A DNA stretch of 64,000 nucleotides from Hyphomicrobiales bacterium. GTDB lineage: Bacteria; Pseudomonadota; Alphaproteobacteria; Rhizobiales; Rhizobiaceae. Location: assembly GCA_900473205.1 (NCBI GenBank), contig UCLB01000001.1:124001-188000 (forward strand), given 5' to 3'. The translations under genes were made by a program, and so were the position numbers. The first letter of the stretch is position 1; each line of letters starts with the position of its first letter. The notes beneath the pieces were generated by a model. It worked only from the letters and a program-made list of their open reading frames with translations, searched no databases and was not told the DNA's origin. Below are positions 41,810 through 51,864 of the stretch, one piece after another.

Positions 41810-43426
41810 ATGATACCGAAAAACATTTTGAACACCCGCACCATTTTTGCAGCTGCCGCCGCGACTCTTCTCTCCCCGATTTCCGCGCCAGTGTTTGCGG
41901 CAACGCCGGGTTCCGCATTGGTCATGGCTTGGAATATCGATGCCATCAGCACATTCGATCCTGCTCAGGTGGGTGAGGTCGTCACCAATGAGTTGCTGCA
42001 AAACACCTGCGACTCGCTGGTCGACTTCGATCCGAACGACGAGTCCAAGGTCGTGCCGCTGCTTGCAAAAAGCTGGGATGTCTCGGAGGATCGCAAGCAG
42101 ATTACATTCCATCTCAATGAAGGCATGAAGTTTCCGGGCGGCGCACCTGCGACAGCCAAAGAACTTGCATGGTCGATGCAGCGTGTCGTGTTTTTGGGTT
42201 ACGGCAATGCCGCCACCTTAACAGAATACGGTTTCAGCAAGGACAATGTGAAGGATCGGATCGTTGCAAAAGACGACAATACGCTTGTCCTGACGCTGGA
42301 CAATCCGTATCCAACGAACCTTATTTTGCAGGCAATCGGCGCTAACCGCGTATCGGCTCTGCTGGATCAAAAGACGCTGATGTCTAAAGAAGTCAACGGC
42401 GACTTTGGAAACAAATATCTTGCCACCAACACGGCATGTGTCGGCCCTTACAAGCTGATGCAGTGGAATGCTGGTGAGTCCATCGTGCTTCAGGCGAATG
42501 AAGACTATCACGGCACCCAGCCGAAACTGAAGCGTGTGCTTGTTCGCCACGTTGCGGAGCCGGGCACGCAGCGACTGCTTCTTACCCAAGGCGATATCGA
42601 CATCGCTCGCGACCTTTCGCCAGATGACCTCGCCGATCTCGACGGTAAGCCGGGCCTGAAGGTGGAGCGTGTCCTAAAACCGCAGCTATTTTTCTGGACC
42701 TTCAACGCACTAGACCCAATCTTCAAGGAAGAAAAGGTGCGCTTAGCAATGCGTTACCTGATCGATTACGACGGCCTTGCGAAGTCGGTCATGACCTATT
42801 TGGGTGTGCCGCGCGCAAGCTTTGCCCAGCTCGGTGCAACCGGAGCCTTGAATGCCGAGGAAGGTCAGCCATTCAAGCTAGACTTAGATAAGGCCAAGGC
42901 GCTTCTAACGGAGGCGGGTTATCCAAACGGTTTTGAAGCGACTGTCCTCTTCGGGACGCTACCGCATTCCGCACCAATTGCCCAAAGCATCCAGCAGAAT
43001 GCATCAAAGGTTGGGGTCAAGCTTAACCTGGAACGTATGGCCAATGCCCAGCTGTTCAGCCGCGTTCGTGGTCGCGAGTTTCAGACAGGAATGATGGCTT
43101 GGCAGACCGGTGTTCCTGACGCCCATGGCAACGCTTCGCGTCTGGTTTACAATCCCGATAACCGCCCTGAAGCCAAACTGACCCAGATTCCAGCATGGCG
43201 ATCTGCATATCAGAACGAGGACTTCAACAAGCGCGTGCAGCAAGCCCTTCTTGAAGGTGATCCTGAAAAGCGCAACGAAATCTATTATCAGCTGCAGAAG
43301 GACACGATGGAGCAGGGGCCGATGGCTATCATGTTCCAGATGTATAACATCCTTGGCATGAGCGATAAGGTCAACGATTGGACCTGGAACGGCTTCCGCG
43401 TCTATTACGATCTTGCATCGAAGTAA
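41810..43426 (+). CDS. Periplasmic binding protein (SBP_bac_5) of M20-linked Dpp-type importer
   Basis: This 538-aa protein has a Sec signal peptide (TIFAAAAATLLSPISAPVFA, cleavage near residue 31) and family 5 motifs: ISTFDPAQVGEV, ITFHLNEGMKFPGGAPATAKELAWS, VGPYKLMQW. The ATG at 41810 is supported by AAGGGGA nine bases upstream; the longer open frame is translated through the M20 gene and hairpin and is rejected. It is first in a five-gene transporter set. Confidence 0.9.
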   Translation: MIPKNILNTRTIFAAAAATLLSPISAPVFAATPGSALVMAWNIDAISTFDPAQVGEVVTNELLQNTCDSLVDFDPNDESKVVPLLAKSWDVSEDRKQITFHLNEGMKFPGGAPATAKELAWSMQRVVFLGYGNAATLTEYGFSKDNVKDRIVAKDDNTLVLTLDNPYPTNLILQAIGANRVSALLDQKTLMSKEVNGDFGNKYLATNTACVGPYKLMQWNAGESIVLQANEDYHGTQPKLKRVLVRHVAEPGTQRLLLTQGDIDIARDLSPDDLADLDGKPGLKVERVLKPQLFFWTFNALDPIFKEEKVRLAMRYLIDYDGLAKSVMTYLGVPRASFAQLGATGALNAEEGQPFKLDLDKAKALLTEAGYPNGFEATVLFGTLPHSAPIAQSIQQNASKVGVKLNLERMANAQLFSRVRGREFQTGMMAWQTGVPDAHGNASRLVYNPDNRPEAKLTQIPAWRSAYQNEDFNKRVQQALLEGDPEKRNEIYYQLQKDTMEQGPMAIMFQMYNILGMSDKVNDWTWNGFRVYYDLASK

Positions 43427-43436
43427 GGCGCACCTC

Positions 43437-44513
43437 ATGGCAGACCTTACTCATTCGGCTGCTCGCAGCGCTGCTGGGAATACCGCCAGGCCAAATCCGA
43501 TGCTCATCGTCTTGAGTGTTCTTGGCAAAACGCTGTTACCGGTGTTCGTGACACTGTTCGGCCTTGCGGCCCTGACCTTCTTTATCGGCAGAATGCTGCC
43601 GATAGACCCCGTCGCGTCTATCCTGGGTGATAACGCTACCCAGGACGCCTATGAAAAAATGTCCGCAGCGCTGGGGATGGACAAGCCGCTATGGTATCAG
43701 TTCGGCGTTTACGTGAAAGGCATTGTGTCATTAGATTTCGGCGATGCTCTCACCACCGGCAAGCCGGTGATGGATGATATCGCCCGCGTTTTTCCGGCTA
43801 CTATCGAACTCGCCACGCTATCGATCATCATTGGAACAGGTCTCGGCATTCCTGCGGGCGTTTTGTCGGCCATGTATCGTAATTCCTGGCTCGACAACAC
43901 CATCCGGTTTACAGGCCTGATCGGGTATTCAGCACCCAATTTCTGGCTTGGTCTTATGGGGCTGGTGCTGTTTTACGCGACGCTCGGCTGGATTGGCGGG
44001 CCGGGGCGCATCGACTTCATCTATGAATTTGAACTGGAGCCGATAACAGGCTTTCATCTTATCGACAGTGCACTTGCCGGTAACTGGGAAGTTTTCCGCA
44101 ATGTCTTCGGACATATCATTTTGCCGGCATCTATCCTAGGCCTTGGCGCGCTCGCCTATATCAGCCGCATGACGCGTAGCTTCATGATCGAGCAACTCTC
44201 GCAGGAATACATCGTCACAGCCCGTGTCAAAGGGTTGTCCTGGGCCAGAACTGTTTGGGTTCACGCGTTCCGAAACGTCGCCGTTCAGGTTCTGACCGTC
44301 GTTGCCTTGTCCTACGCGTTCCTGCTTGAAGGTGCTGTGCTGACCGAAACGGTGTTCGCATGGCCGGGCTTTGGTCGATACCTGACCAATGCGTTGCTGG
44401 TGGGCGATATGAATGCCGTCGTTGGCTGCTCGCTTTTGGTGGGCGTCATCTTCGTCACTCTCAACCTCATTTGCGATTTGCTCTATCGCGTCTTCGACCC
44501 CCGAACCCGGTGA
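43437..44513 (+). CDS. Dpp-type ABC importer permease, DppB-like
   Basis: This 358-aa permease follows the binding-protein gene by 10 bp. It has an N-terminal helix, the GRMLPIDPVASILG segment, a DppB-type loop and an EAA loop (SQEYIVTARVKGLSWART). A somewhat long hydrophilic N-terminus (about 25 residues) precedes the first membrane segment. Inner membrane. Confidence 0.9.
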   Translation: MADLTHSAARSAAGNTARPNPMLIVLSVLGKTLLPVFVTLFGLAALTFFIGRMLPIDPVASILGDNATQDAYEKMSAALGMDKPLWYQFGVYVKGIVSLDFGDALTTGKPVMDDIARVFPATIELATLSIIIGTGLGIPAGVLSAMYRNSWLDNTIRFTGLIGYSAPNFWLGLMGLVLFYATLGWIGGPGRIDFIYEFELEPITGFHLIDSALAGNWEVFRNVFGHIILPASILGLGALAYISRMTRSFMIEQLSQEYIVTARVKGLSWARTVWVHAFRNVAVQVLTVVALSYAFLLEGAVLTETVFAWPGFGRYLTNALLVGDMNAVVGCSLLVGVIFVTLNLICDLLYRVFDPRTR

Positions 44514-44520
44514 GGCAGCC

Positions 44521-45450
44521 ATGACAAATGAAGCTTTTTCCCAAACCCCATCTTCTGCTGGTTTCGGCACTTGGCTACGCGCACCAGTACCGACCTCGCC
44601 CTTTCACGCCCGTATGCAGCAGCTCTGGCTGCAATGGCGGCGGTTGCGAGCAAATGGCTCGGCGCTGTTCGGTCTCATCGTTATCATCGTTATTCTGGTC
44701 GCTGCTCTATTTGCGCCGCTTCTGGCAACGCATGATATCTTTGAGCAGAACCTTGCCACCCGCCTTCTGGCACCCTCATGGCAACATTGGCTGGGGACCG
44801 ACGAGCTTGGTCGTGACGTTTATAGCCGATTGCTATTTGGCGCGCGGATCACGCTCTACATCGCGCTTTTGACGACTGTTATCGTCGCGCCGATTGGTCT
44901 CATCGTTGGCACGACGGCGGGTTATCTCGGCGGTTGGGTCGATACCGTGCTGATGCGCGTCGTTGATGTCTTCCTCGCCTTTCCAAACCTTATTCTTGCA
45001 CTAGCCTTTGTAGCCGCGCTCGGTCCGGGTATTGAAAACGCCATCATAGCCATTTCGCTTGCGTCCTGGCCGCCGATTGCACGCCTCGCTCGCGCTGAAA
45101 CGCTATCAATCCGCAAATCAGATTATATTGCTGCCATGCGCCTTCAGGGGGCTTCGAGCCTGAGGATCATTTTCGGTCACATCATGCCGATGTGCATCCC
45201 TTCGGTTGTCGTGCGCGTCACACTCAACATGGCCGCTATCATCCTGACTGCTGCCGGCCTTGGCTTCCTTGGTCTGGGTGCCCAGCCCCCCAGTCCCGAA
45301 TGGGGCACGATGCTGTCGTCCGGCCGTGAGTTCGTCATGACCAGTTGGTGGATTGCCGCCATTCCCGGCTTTGCCATTCTCCTCACAAGTCTCGCCTTCA
45401 ATCTGCTGGGTGATGGGCTGCGCGATGTACTGGATCCCCGCCATGGATAA
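44521..45450 (+). CDS. Dpp-type ABC importer permease, DppC-like
   Basis: This 309-aa permease has HWLGTDELGRDVYSRLL, five or six hydrophobic segments and an EAA loop (RKSDYIAAMRLQGAS). The ATG at 44521 lies 7 bp after the upstream stop and avoids a frame that lies inside the previous gene. It overlaps the ATPase gene by 8 bp. Confidence 0.9.
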   Translation: MTNEAFSQTPSSAGFGTWLRAPVPTSPFHARMQQLWLQWRRLRANGSALFGLIVIIVILVAALFAPLLATHDIFEQNLATRLLAPSWQHWLGTDELGRDVYSRLLFGARITLYIALLTTVIVAPIGLIVGTTAGYLGGWVDTVLMRVVDVFLAFPNLILALAFVAALGPGIENAIIAISLASWPPIARLARAETLSIRKSDYIAAMRLQGASSLRIIFGHIMPMCIPSVVVRVTLNMAAIILTAAGLGFLGLGAQPPSPEWGTMLSSGREFVMTSWWIAAIPGFAILLTSLAFNLLGDGLRDVLDPRHG

Positions 45451-46309
45451 GCCGTTGATCGACGTAAAAGATTTGAAAATCAGCTTTCATAGCGCCCAGC
45501 GCAGCCATGATGCCGTGCGGGGCGTGTCGTTCACAATCGGTCGTGAAAAGGTCGGCATCGTGGGAGAGTCCGGATCGGGAAAATCGCTAACCGGTCGTTC
45601 GCTCCTCAAGCTCACGCCGAAGGGCGCCGAGATCAACGCCACACATATGCGCTTCAAGGATACCGACCTTCTCGCCGCCAGCGAGAAGGAAATGCGAAAA
45701 ATTCGTGGGAACTATATTTCCATGATTCTACAGGACCCGAAATACTCCCTCAATCCCTTGATGCGGATTGGTCAGCAGATCGTCGAGGCTTATCGACTAC
45801 ACCACAAGGCACCAACTGCGGAGGCGAAAGGCAAAGCGCTGGCAATGCTGGAGGCGGTGCAAATCCGCGATCCCGAGCGTGTATTCAAGTTGTTTCCCCA
45901 CGAAGTTTCAGGCGGTATGGGCCAGCGCATCATGATTGCGATGATGCTGATACCCGAGCCAGACCTGATCATTGCCGATGAACCGACCTCGGCGCTGGAC
46001 GTGACGGTTCGCCGCCAGGTTTTGACCATTCTCGATGAGCTCGTGACGCGAAGGGGTACTGGCCTCATGTTTATCAGCCATGACCTCAATCTCGTTGCCA
46101 GCTTCTGTGACCGGGTCCTTGTCATGAATGCAGGTCGGATAATGGAAGACTTGCCAGCTTGCGAACTCCACAATGCTTGCCATCCTTACACCCGTTCTCT
46201 GCTCGAAAGCCTCCCGAGACTAGATGTCGCCGTGGATGATCTCAAAGTACCGGTGCGCGATCCATCTTGGCTCGATGGTCCAGTCTTTCGCAATGGAGTT
46301 CTTGCATGA
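45443..46309 (+). CDS. Dpp-type ABC importer ATPase, DppD-like
   Basis: This 288-aa ATPase has Walker A GESGSGKS, signature VSGGMGQRIMIAMM and Walker B LIIADEPTSALDVTV. The N-terminus was set at 45443 (MDKPLIDVKDLKISF), overlapping the permease by 8 bp. It is shorter at the C-terminus than many DppD proteins but keeps the HPYTRSLLESLPRL segment. It pairs with the next ATPase. Confidence 0.9.
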   Translation: MDKPLIDVKDLKISFHSAQRSHDAVRGVSFTIGREKVGIVGESGSGKSLTGRSLLKLTPKGAEINATHMRFKDTDLLAASEKEMRKIRGNYISMILQDPKYSLNPLMRIGQQIVEAYRLHHKAPTAEAKGKALAMLEAVQIRDPERVFKLFPHEVSGGMGQRIMIAMMLIPEPDLIIADEPTSALDVTVRRQVLTILDELVTRRGTGLMFISHDLNLVASFCDRVLVMNAGRIMEDLPACELHNACHPYTRSLLESLPRLDVAVDDLKVPVRDPSWLDGPVFRNGVLA

Positions 46310-47124
46310 AACCGACGAGACCGCTCATAGAGGCAGTTGGCCTATCTATCAGTTTTGGCCCGAAACATACCCGCACACGCGTTGTCGATGATGTGTCTTT
46401 TCGCATCAACAAGGGTGAGACTTATGGCCTGATCGGGGAATCCGGTTGTGGCAAGTCCACTATTTTGCGCGCGCTTTCTGGGCTTAACAGTGAATACGAC
46501 GGCGCACTGACCCTTGCAGACCAAGAGTTGCCAAAAACGCGAACGAAAGAGTTTTTCCGCCGTGTGCAGATGGTCTTTCAGGATCCCTATGGCAGTTTGC
46601 ATCCCCGCAAGATCGTGGAAAAGGTACTGTCGGAACCTCTCGCCATCCATGGCATCGACCGCGCCTCGGAGCGCGTCGCTGAAACACTGGACGCGGTCGG
46701 CCTTGGGCCATCTTTCCGCTATAGATATCCGCATGAACTTTCCGGCGGTCAGCGCCAGCGCGTGGCCATTGCCAGGGCACTGATCACAGAGCCAGAAATC
46801 CTGCTGCTCGATGAGCCGACCTCAGCCTTGGATGTTTCGGTACAGGCGGAAATCCTTAATCTTCTCAAGCGGCTGCGGAGAGAGCGTAATCTGACATATC
46901 TCATGGTCTCGCATGATCTTGCCGTTATCGCTCACATCTGCGAGCGCGCTGGCATGATGTACAGAGGAAAGATCATTGAAGAGCTGACAGCGGCGCAGAT
47001 ACGGCAGTCACAGGCACGAGAGGACTATACCCGCGACTTTCTGAAAGCGACTGTAGAAGCTGTCGCCAGACGTGAAGAGCCGCTGAACACTCCAACGCCA
47101 AGGGCGAGCACGCTGTCCGCGTGA
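46306..47124 (+). CDS. Dpp-type ABC importer ATPase, DppF-like
   Basis: This 272-aa ATPase has Walker A GESGCGKST, LSGGQRQRVAIARAL and LLLDEPTSALDVSVQ. Its ATG overlaps the DppD-like stop as ATGA at 46306-46309. It lacks the usual C-terminal oligopeptide domain with cysteines, ending soon after the ABC core. It completes the importer; the MmgE/PrpD gene follows 39 bp later. Confidence 0.9.
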   Translation: MKPTRPLIEAVGLSISFGPKHTRTRVVDDVSFRINKGETYGLIGESGCGKSTILRALSGLNSEYDGALTLADQELPKTRTKEFFRRVQMVFQDPYGSLHPRKIVEKVLSEPLAIHGIDRASERVAETLDAVGLGPSFRYRYPHELSGGQRQRVAIARALITEPEILLLDEPTSALDVSVQAEILNLLKRLRRERNLTYLMVSHDLAVIAHICERAGMMYRGKIIEELTAAQIRQSQAREDYTRDFLKATVEAVARREEPLNTPTPRASTLSA

Positions 47125-47163
47125 ACCTGTCCGCATGTTCTCAAAGAAACGAAGAACTTTTTC

Positions 47164-48540
47164 ATGCCGAGTATCATTGAAACAATAGCGGAATGGTGCG
47201 CGGCTCCTCCGCCCATCTCAAACACCGCGCGTCGGCTGGCCCATGATGCTATCGCTGACACGACTGCTTGCCTGTATGCTGGCCGTGATGACGAGACGAC
47301 CTTGGCGGTAAGCCGCGCGTTTGGGTGGCAGGGGACTGGTGAAGCGCCACTTATTACCGGTGGCCGCCAATCGGCCTCCATATCGGCGATGATTAACGGC
47401 ACAGCGGCGCATGCTCTCGATTACGACGACAATTTCAGGCCGGGTATGAGCCATGCCTCGGCCGTCATCGTGCCGGCATTGCTTGCCGTGGCGGATCGTG
47501 TGGGCGCAAGCGGAAGCGCTTTCGTCGATGCGTATCTCGTTGCGCTACAGGCTCAAGACTTCGTGGGCAGTGGTGTTGCCGGTTCTCACTATACTGCTGG
47601 CTGGCACGGTACATCAACGGTCGGCAGCATCGGCACGGCTGCTGGTGTGGCCAAGCTGTTGGGAATGGATGCACAGGGTATCGCGTTTGCACTTTCCATG
47701 GGGGCCAGCATGGCGTCCGGCACAAAGGGGCAGTTTGGAACGCCTGCGAAACCGTTTCACGCGGGGATGGCGGCACGCAACGCGGTTGAGGCTGCTTTGC
47801 TTGCGAGCGAAGGGGTACATGGCAGGCTCGACATTCTCGAGTGCGAACAAGGCTTTCTGGAAATGTTCGGCGGCGAAAAGCCCAAGGGTTACAACGTCGA
47901 TGAGATCGCTGGAACCAAAGAGCACACAATCGAAACGGTCGGCGTGATGCCAAAACTGCATCCCTGCTGTGGCTCTACCCATTTGATTGTTGATGCGGCG
48001 ATCGACTTGATGCGCGGCATGGCTATCGATGTCGACGAGATTGTTTCGGCACAGTGCCATGTCGGCATCGCGAATTACCGCAACCTTGCTTACAGTGCGC
48101 CCAAGAATGAGATGCAGGCGCGCTTCTCAATGCAATATTGTCTGGCGCTGGCATTCAGGAAAAGAGCGTTATCTCTCGCCGATTTTACGCAGTCCGCCGT
48201 TGATCGGTTTAATGGCGATTCATTGCTTTCTAAAATCTCGATGACGCATTACAGCGCCGATGAGGAAGAGAGGGCAAAGCCTTACCTGCCGCATAAGCTG
48301 AAGATAACAATGAGCGACGGAGTGGTTATCGAGGCGGAACGCACCTTTGCCCGTGGCGGTCTGGCGGACCCTTTTTCTGAAAGCGACCGCGTCAAGAAAA
48401 TCAGCGATTGCCTAGACGGACTGGAGGGCTCGGAAAAGATAATATCCTCACTCGCAAGTCTCGACACGCAAAAGAACCTTCGGTTTCTTGATCCATTGTT
48501 TCGTGGCGCTGAGAGCCAAGCACTCCGAAAATCTGGATAG
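47164..48540 (+). CDS. MmgE/PrpD family protein
   Basis: This 458-aa protein shows family motifs HALDYDDNF, MSHASAVIVPALLAVADRVG and HYTAGWHGTSTVGSIGTAAG. The family includes 2-methylcitrate dehydratase and cis-aconitate decarboxylase, so a dehydratase or decarboxylase acting on a small acid is likely. No methylcitrate synthase or lyase is nearby, so PrpD itself is improbable. It sits directly downstream of the importer and is convergent with a LysR gene, 9 bp apart. Confidence 0.85.
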   Translation: MPSIIETIAEWCAAPPPISNTARRLAHDAIADTTACLYAGRDDETTLAVSRAFGWQGTGEAPLITGGRQSASISAMINGTAAHALDYDDNFRPGMSHASAVIVPALLAVADRVGASGSAFVDAYLVALQAQDFVGSGVAGSHYTAGWHGTSTVGSIGTAAGVAKLLGMDAQGIAFALSMGASMASGTKGQFGTPAKPFHAGMAARNAVEAALLASEGVHGRLDILECEQGFLEMFGGEKPKGYNVDEIAGTKEHTIETVGVMPKLHPCCGSTHLIVDAAIDLMRGMAIDVDEIVSAQCHVGIANYRNLAYSAPKNEMQARFSMQYCLALAFRKRALSLADFTQSAVDRFNGDSLLSKISMTHYSADEEERAKPYLPHKLKITMSDGVVIEAERTFARGGLADPFSESDRVKKISDCLDGLEGSEKIISSLASLDTQKNLRFLDPLFRGAESQALRKSG

Positions 48541-48549
48541 CTAACGTTT

Positions 48550-49485
48550 TTAAGCCGCCGGCAGAGCTACGCGCTCTGCAAGCATGCCGATTTCCGCAGC
48601 CTGTTTCCAAAACTGCTCGGCTTGCTTGCAGCGAAGGCGGTATGACCGATAGAGCCTAATCTCCACCTCGATGTCGAATTGTTGACCAGCGGCGCGCACA
48701 AGCTGACCGGATTTCATTTCGCTGACTGCAAGGCTTTCCGGAATCCAAGCAACGCCGTGGCCGGAAACGGCCATAGCCTTGAGTGCTGCCGACATGGCAT
48801 TTTCGTAGACTGTATTCAAACGCACGGGCACCCTCTCAAAAATGGCTTTGGGAAGCGCCTGCGCAAAAAACGAACTGTCGCGATAGCTTAGATAATTGAC
48901 CGGACTGCCGTCGATTTTCACTTCATGCAATGGCGTGCCATCCTCTCGTGGGGCGGACACTGCGATTACCCGCTCAGACCCAAGGGTGAGATAGGCGCTC
49001 TCCGAGAGTTCTCGAATTGCTGGCACGCAGTCGTGAGCATAGGTCAGAAGAAAATCGCACTCGCTGCGAAAAAGGGTGGAGACATTGTTCGAGAAAGAAG
49101 AATAGGCCTCGGAAAAACGCGTCCTAAACGAGCCGCCATTGGCTTCAATCCGCTCCATCCAAACTGGAAAAAAAGTCAGTACTAGCGTGCTCATGGTTGC
49201 GAAGGACAGGACATCGTCTTTCGAGCTTTGCTGCTCCAGCGTCTCCTCCCGAAGAGCCGAAAGCATATCGACGCTCTTGCGCGCCTTCGGCAGAAAACTG
49301 TTCCCCGCAGGTGTCAGCTTGACGGGATAGGTTGTGCGGTCAATCAGTGGAATGCCGACCCACTGCTCCAATTGGCGAATGCGGCGGCTCAGAGCGGATT
49401 GGGTGATGTTCCGGTCGGTTGCTGCTTGGGTAAAGTTCATGAAACGGGCTAAGCTCAGAAAATCCTCAAGCCATTTCAGTTCCAT
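48550..49485 (-). CDS. LysR-family transcriptional regulator
   Basis: This 311-aa protein has an N-terminal winged helix (LEDFLSLARFMNFTQAATDR then ITQSALSRRIRQLEQWVG) and a LysR effector-binding domain, and it resembles the HypT/YjiE branch (WLPESLAV-type C-terminal segment). The ATG at 49485 (MELKWLEDF) is family-typical; a longer frame upstream is not supported. It lies between the M20/Dpp gene cluster and rutF; which it controls is unclear. Confidence 0.86.
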   Translation of the reverse strand: MELKWLEDFLSLARFMNFTQAATDRNITQSALSRRIRQLEQWVGIPLIDRTTYPVKLTPAGNSFLPKARKSVDMLSALREETLEQQSSKDDVLSFATMSTLVLTFFPVWMERIEANGGSFRTRFSEAYSSFSNNVSTLFRSECDFLLTYAHDCVPAIRELSESAYLTLGSERVIAVSAPREDGTPLHEVKIDGSPVNYLSYRDSSFFAQALPKAIFERVPVRLNTVYENAMSAALKAMAVSGHGVAWIPESLAVSEMKSGQLVRAAGQQFDIEVEIRLYRSYRLRCKQAEQFWKQAAEIGMLAERVALPAA

Positions 49486-49667
49486 CGGCTTTCTCCAGTC
49501 TCGCGTAATATCATCGGTCAGCCAGAGCCGCGCCCGCGATAACGTTGTGAGGATCAACATAACCAAAATGCGCCAACATCGGCAAGATTGGGAAGGATCG
49601 ACCAGAGAATGCACTGTTGGTGCGCGCAGGAAAATCGCCTTGCGTGGACCACATATGAATAAGCACA

Positions 49668-50192
49668 TCATCCGCCAAGATGATGATAAGCCCGCTTGTA
49701 ATAAACCAGCGCCCTTTCCGCCTCGTTTTCACGGATCGCTTTCACTGAACAGAACAGCACGCGGTGAGTGCCGATATCCTGCATGTCGGTGATCACGCAG
49801 TCGAAGGACACCATGGCGTCATCGAGTATCGGGGCGCCGGTCGCTCCGTAGTGCCAATTGGCTGCTGCAAAACGTTCTTCGACGGGCGTTTTTCCGCCAA
49901 ATAGGGATGAGAGCTTTTCATGGTCGGCGGTCAATACGTTGACGCAAATCGCCTTGTTTTCCATGACAGCTTCGAAGACTGATGCCGTGCGGTTCAGGCA
50001 GACGAGAAGTGTTGCGGGGCTGTCGGTCACGCTGCAAACGGCTGTGGCTGCAAAGCCTGCCTTTCCAGCTGGACCATCCGTGGTGATGATGTTGACGGCA
50101 GCGCCCATCTTTGCCATGGCGTTGCGAAATGCCTGCTGATCGACATCGGGCGCGGTCTCGATTGGCTCAACGAGATTTGGCATGGTGTTCAT
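49668..50192 (-). CDS. rutF: Flavin reductase, RutF
   Basis: This 174-aa NAD(P)H:flavin reductase is recognisably Rut[63 protein letters not shown] and the C-terminal RAYHHL. It supplies reduced FMN to a two-component monooxygenase such as RutA. The ATG at 50192 has AAGGA eight bases upstream. It is the last structural gene of the amidase/Rbs-type importer operon. RutA itself lies 8 kb away in the same regulon. Confidence 0.9.
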   Translation of the reverse strand: MNTMPNLVEPIETAPDVDQQAFRNAMAKMGAAVNIITTDGPAGKAGFAATAVCSVTDSPATLLVCLNRTASVFEAVMENKAICVNVLTADHEKLSSLFGGKTPVEERFAAANWHYGATGAPILDDAMVSFDCVITDMQDIGTHRVLFCSVKAIRENEAERALVYYKRAYHHLGG

Positions 50193-50245
50193 CGGGACAT
50201 TCCTTTCTGGGCCATCTGGCCTTTTCAGCGTGGTGTGCACGGTGA

Positions 50246-51664
50246 TCATGCTGCTGATCTGATAAGCGACTTGTCCGTAAAGGCGGGCAGGGCCAGTGCC
50301 TTTTCCAGACGCAAGGCTACGCTTGCCGCAAGGTCTTCGCGCCATGGCCGTGCGACGATTTGTAGGGCGACCGGCAAACCTTCGGCGGATACAGATACAG
50401 GCACGGTGACCACCGGCAGGCCGAGATAGCTGAAGGGGCGCGTTAAGGACGTCATGGCGCTGACTATGGCGTTCATGGTCGGGCTTGTGCCGACATCGAC
50501 ATCCGATGAAAGCGGTGGCACGAAGGGCATGCTGGGTGCAATCAGCACATCGGCAGACGCAAAAGCGGTCTCCAGAAATTCCTCCAGCATGACTGAGCGG
50601 ATCTGCAACGCGCGCAGATAGATTGGCCCCGGTATCGCCAGGGATTGTGACAAGCGCATGCGGATTTGGGGGCCGTAATCTTCAGGCCTTTCACGCATCC
50701 AGTCGAAATGCACCGCACCTGCTTCCGCCATGGCAACGGCATTGGCGAGTTCTGCGATGGACGAGAGATCGGGAATGGAGGCCTGCGCAATGCTGGCGAC
50801 GCCGGGCGATAGTGCGGAGATGGCGGTTTCGATGCCGCCAGTTACACTGTCTTCCAGACCCTCAGTGAAAAGGCCGCCAGCAATGCCAATGCGGAGCGAC
50901 GAAATATCCTTAAGCAGTGCGGCTGGGTTCTCAACGTCCATACAGGTCGTGTCGCGACCGTCCGGGCCGGAAATCACCTGTAGCAGCAGATAGGCATCTT
51001 CGACCGAGCGGGCCAGAGGTCCGACGCAATCCTGCGAGAAGGAGAGTGGCATGACACCGTGACGGCTGACGCGTCCCTGCGTCGGTTTGATCCCAACAAT
51101 ACCGCAACAGGCGGCAGGCAAGCGGATCGATCCACCTGTATCGGAACCAAGAGCGGCTAGGACCACGCCGCCACCGACCGAGGAGCCGGAGCCGGACGAC
51201 GAGCCGCCGGTGATCCGCGCTGCCTCTATCGGGTTCAACGCTCGCCCGTGGTGAAAATTATGCCCGGTTGGCCCCATGGCAAATTCGCTCATGTTCAAAC
51301 GACCGATGGAAAGCGCGCCTGCGCCCTGCAAGCGCTCCATCACCGTCGACGTGGAGTTTGCGATATGTCCGGCCCGGATTTTCGAGCCGCAACCGGTCAC
51401 GAAACCTTTGCGGTTATACATATCCTTATGGGCAAGCGGCACGCCGTGCAGCGGGCCGATGGTTTGACCGTAGGCCAGAATGGCGTCTGCGGTTCTCGCG
51501 GCTTTAAGTGCTGGGCTCTCCTCAATGTCTATGAAGGCATTCAGGCGCTCATGAGTGGACTTAGCCCGTGTTAGCGCTGCCTGTGTCATCTCGACCGAAC
51601 TGATCTTGCCGGTGCGAATTGCCTCTGCCGCTTGTTTAAGAGATGTGGGATTGTCGAGGCTCAT
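50246..51664 (-). CDS. Amidase-signature hydrolase, AtzE/GatA-like
   Basis: This 472-aa amidase has the Ser-cisSer-Lys triad: Lys80 in GVPLAHKD, serines 155-157 in TGGSSSGS and Ser179 in [10 protein letters not shown]. Its start overlaps the AtzG-like gene by 4 bp. In AtzE, the amidase of carboxybiuret breakdown, AtzG is a GatC-like partner, so this pair may likewise form a complex acting on a ureide or related amide. The substrate is not proven by sequence. Confidence 0.86.
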   Translation of the reverse strand: MSLDNPTSLKQAAEAIRTGKISSVEMTQAALTRAKSTHERLNAFIDIEESPALKAARTADAILAYGQTIGPLHGVPLAHKDMYNRKGFVTGCGSKIRAGHIANSTSTVMERLQGAGALSIGRLNMSEFAMGPTGHNFHHGRALNPIEAARITGGSSSGSGSSVGGGVVLAALGSDTGGSIRLPAACCGIVGIKPTQGRVSRHGVMPLSFSQDCVGPLARSVEDAYLLLQVISGPDGRDTTCMDVENPAALLKDISSLRIGIAGGLFTEGLEDSVTGGIETAISALSPGVASIAQASIPDLSSIAELANAVAMAEAGAVHFDWMRERPEDYGPQIRMRLSQSLAIPGPIYLRALQIRSVMLEEFLETAFASADVLIAPSMPFVPPLSSDVDVGTSPTMNAIVSAMTSLTRPFSYLGLPVVTVPVSVSAEGLPVALQIVARPWREDLAASVALRLEKALALPAFTDKSLIRSAA

Positions 51665-51864
51665 CGCTTTGCCTCCGCAAGCAGGAGCGCGTCGAAATGC
51701 GCCGGTTCGATGTTGAACAAAGCTCCAGATTGCCCGAGTGGTGAAGGTGCAATCGCTGCACTGTCGCGCGCGATTTCTCCTGCCATGGCCAAGAGTTCAG
51801 CGTCGATAGCCGGTCGGCCCCAATAATTCTCGGCAAGCAACTCCACGAGATCCTTGATATCCAT
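51661..51864 (-). CDS. AtzG-like small amidase partner (DUF4089 family)
   Basis: This 67-aa protein begins MDIKDLVELLAENY and is predicted to be mostly helical, as is the AtzG/DUF4089 family that binds AtzE-like amidases in the manner of GatC with GatA. It is sandwiched with a TGATG overlap to the permease gene (51862-51866) and an ATGA overlap to the amidase gene (51661-51664). Its position supports a dedicated amidase subunit. Confidence 0.78.
   Translation of the reverse strand: MDIKDLVELLAENYWGRPAIDAELLAMAGEIARDSAAIAPSPLGQSGALFNIEPAHFDALLLAEAKR

Noticed and set aside
47164..48540. Calling the MmgE/PrpD protein 2-methylcitrate dehydratase
   Set aside because: No methylcitrate synthase, methylisocitrate lyase or propionate regulator is nearby.
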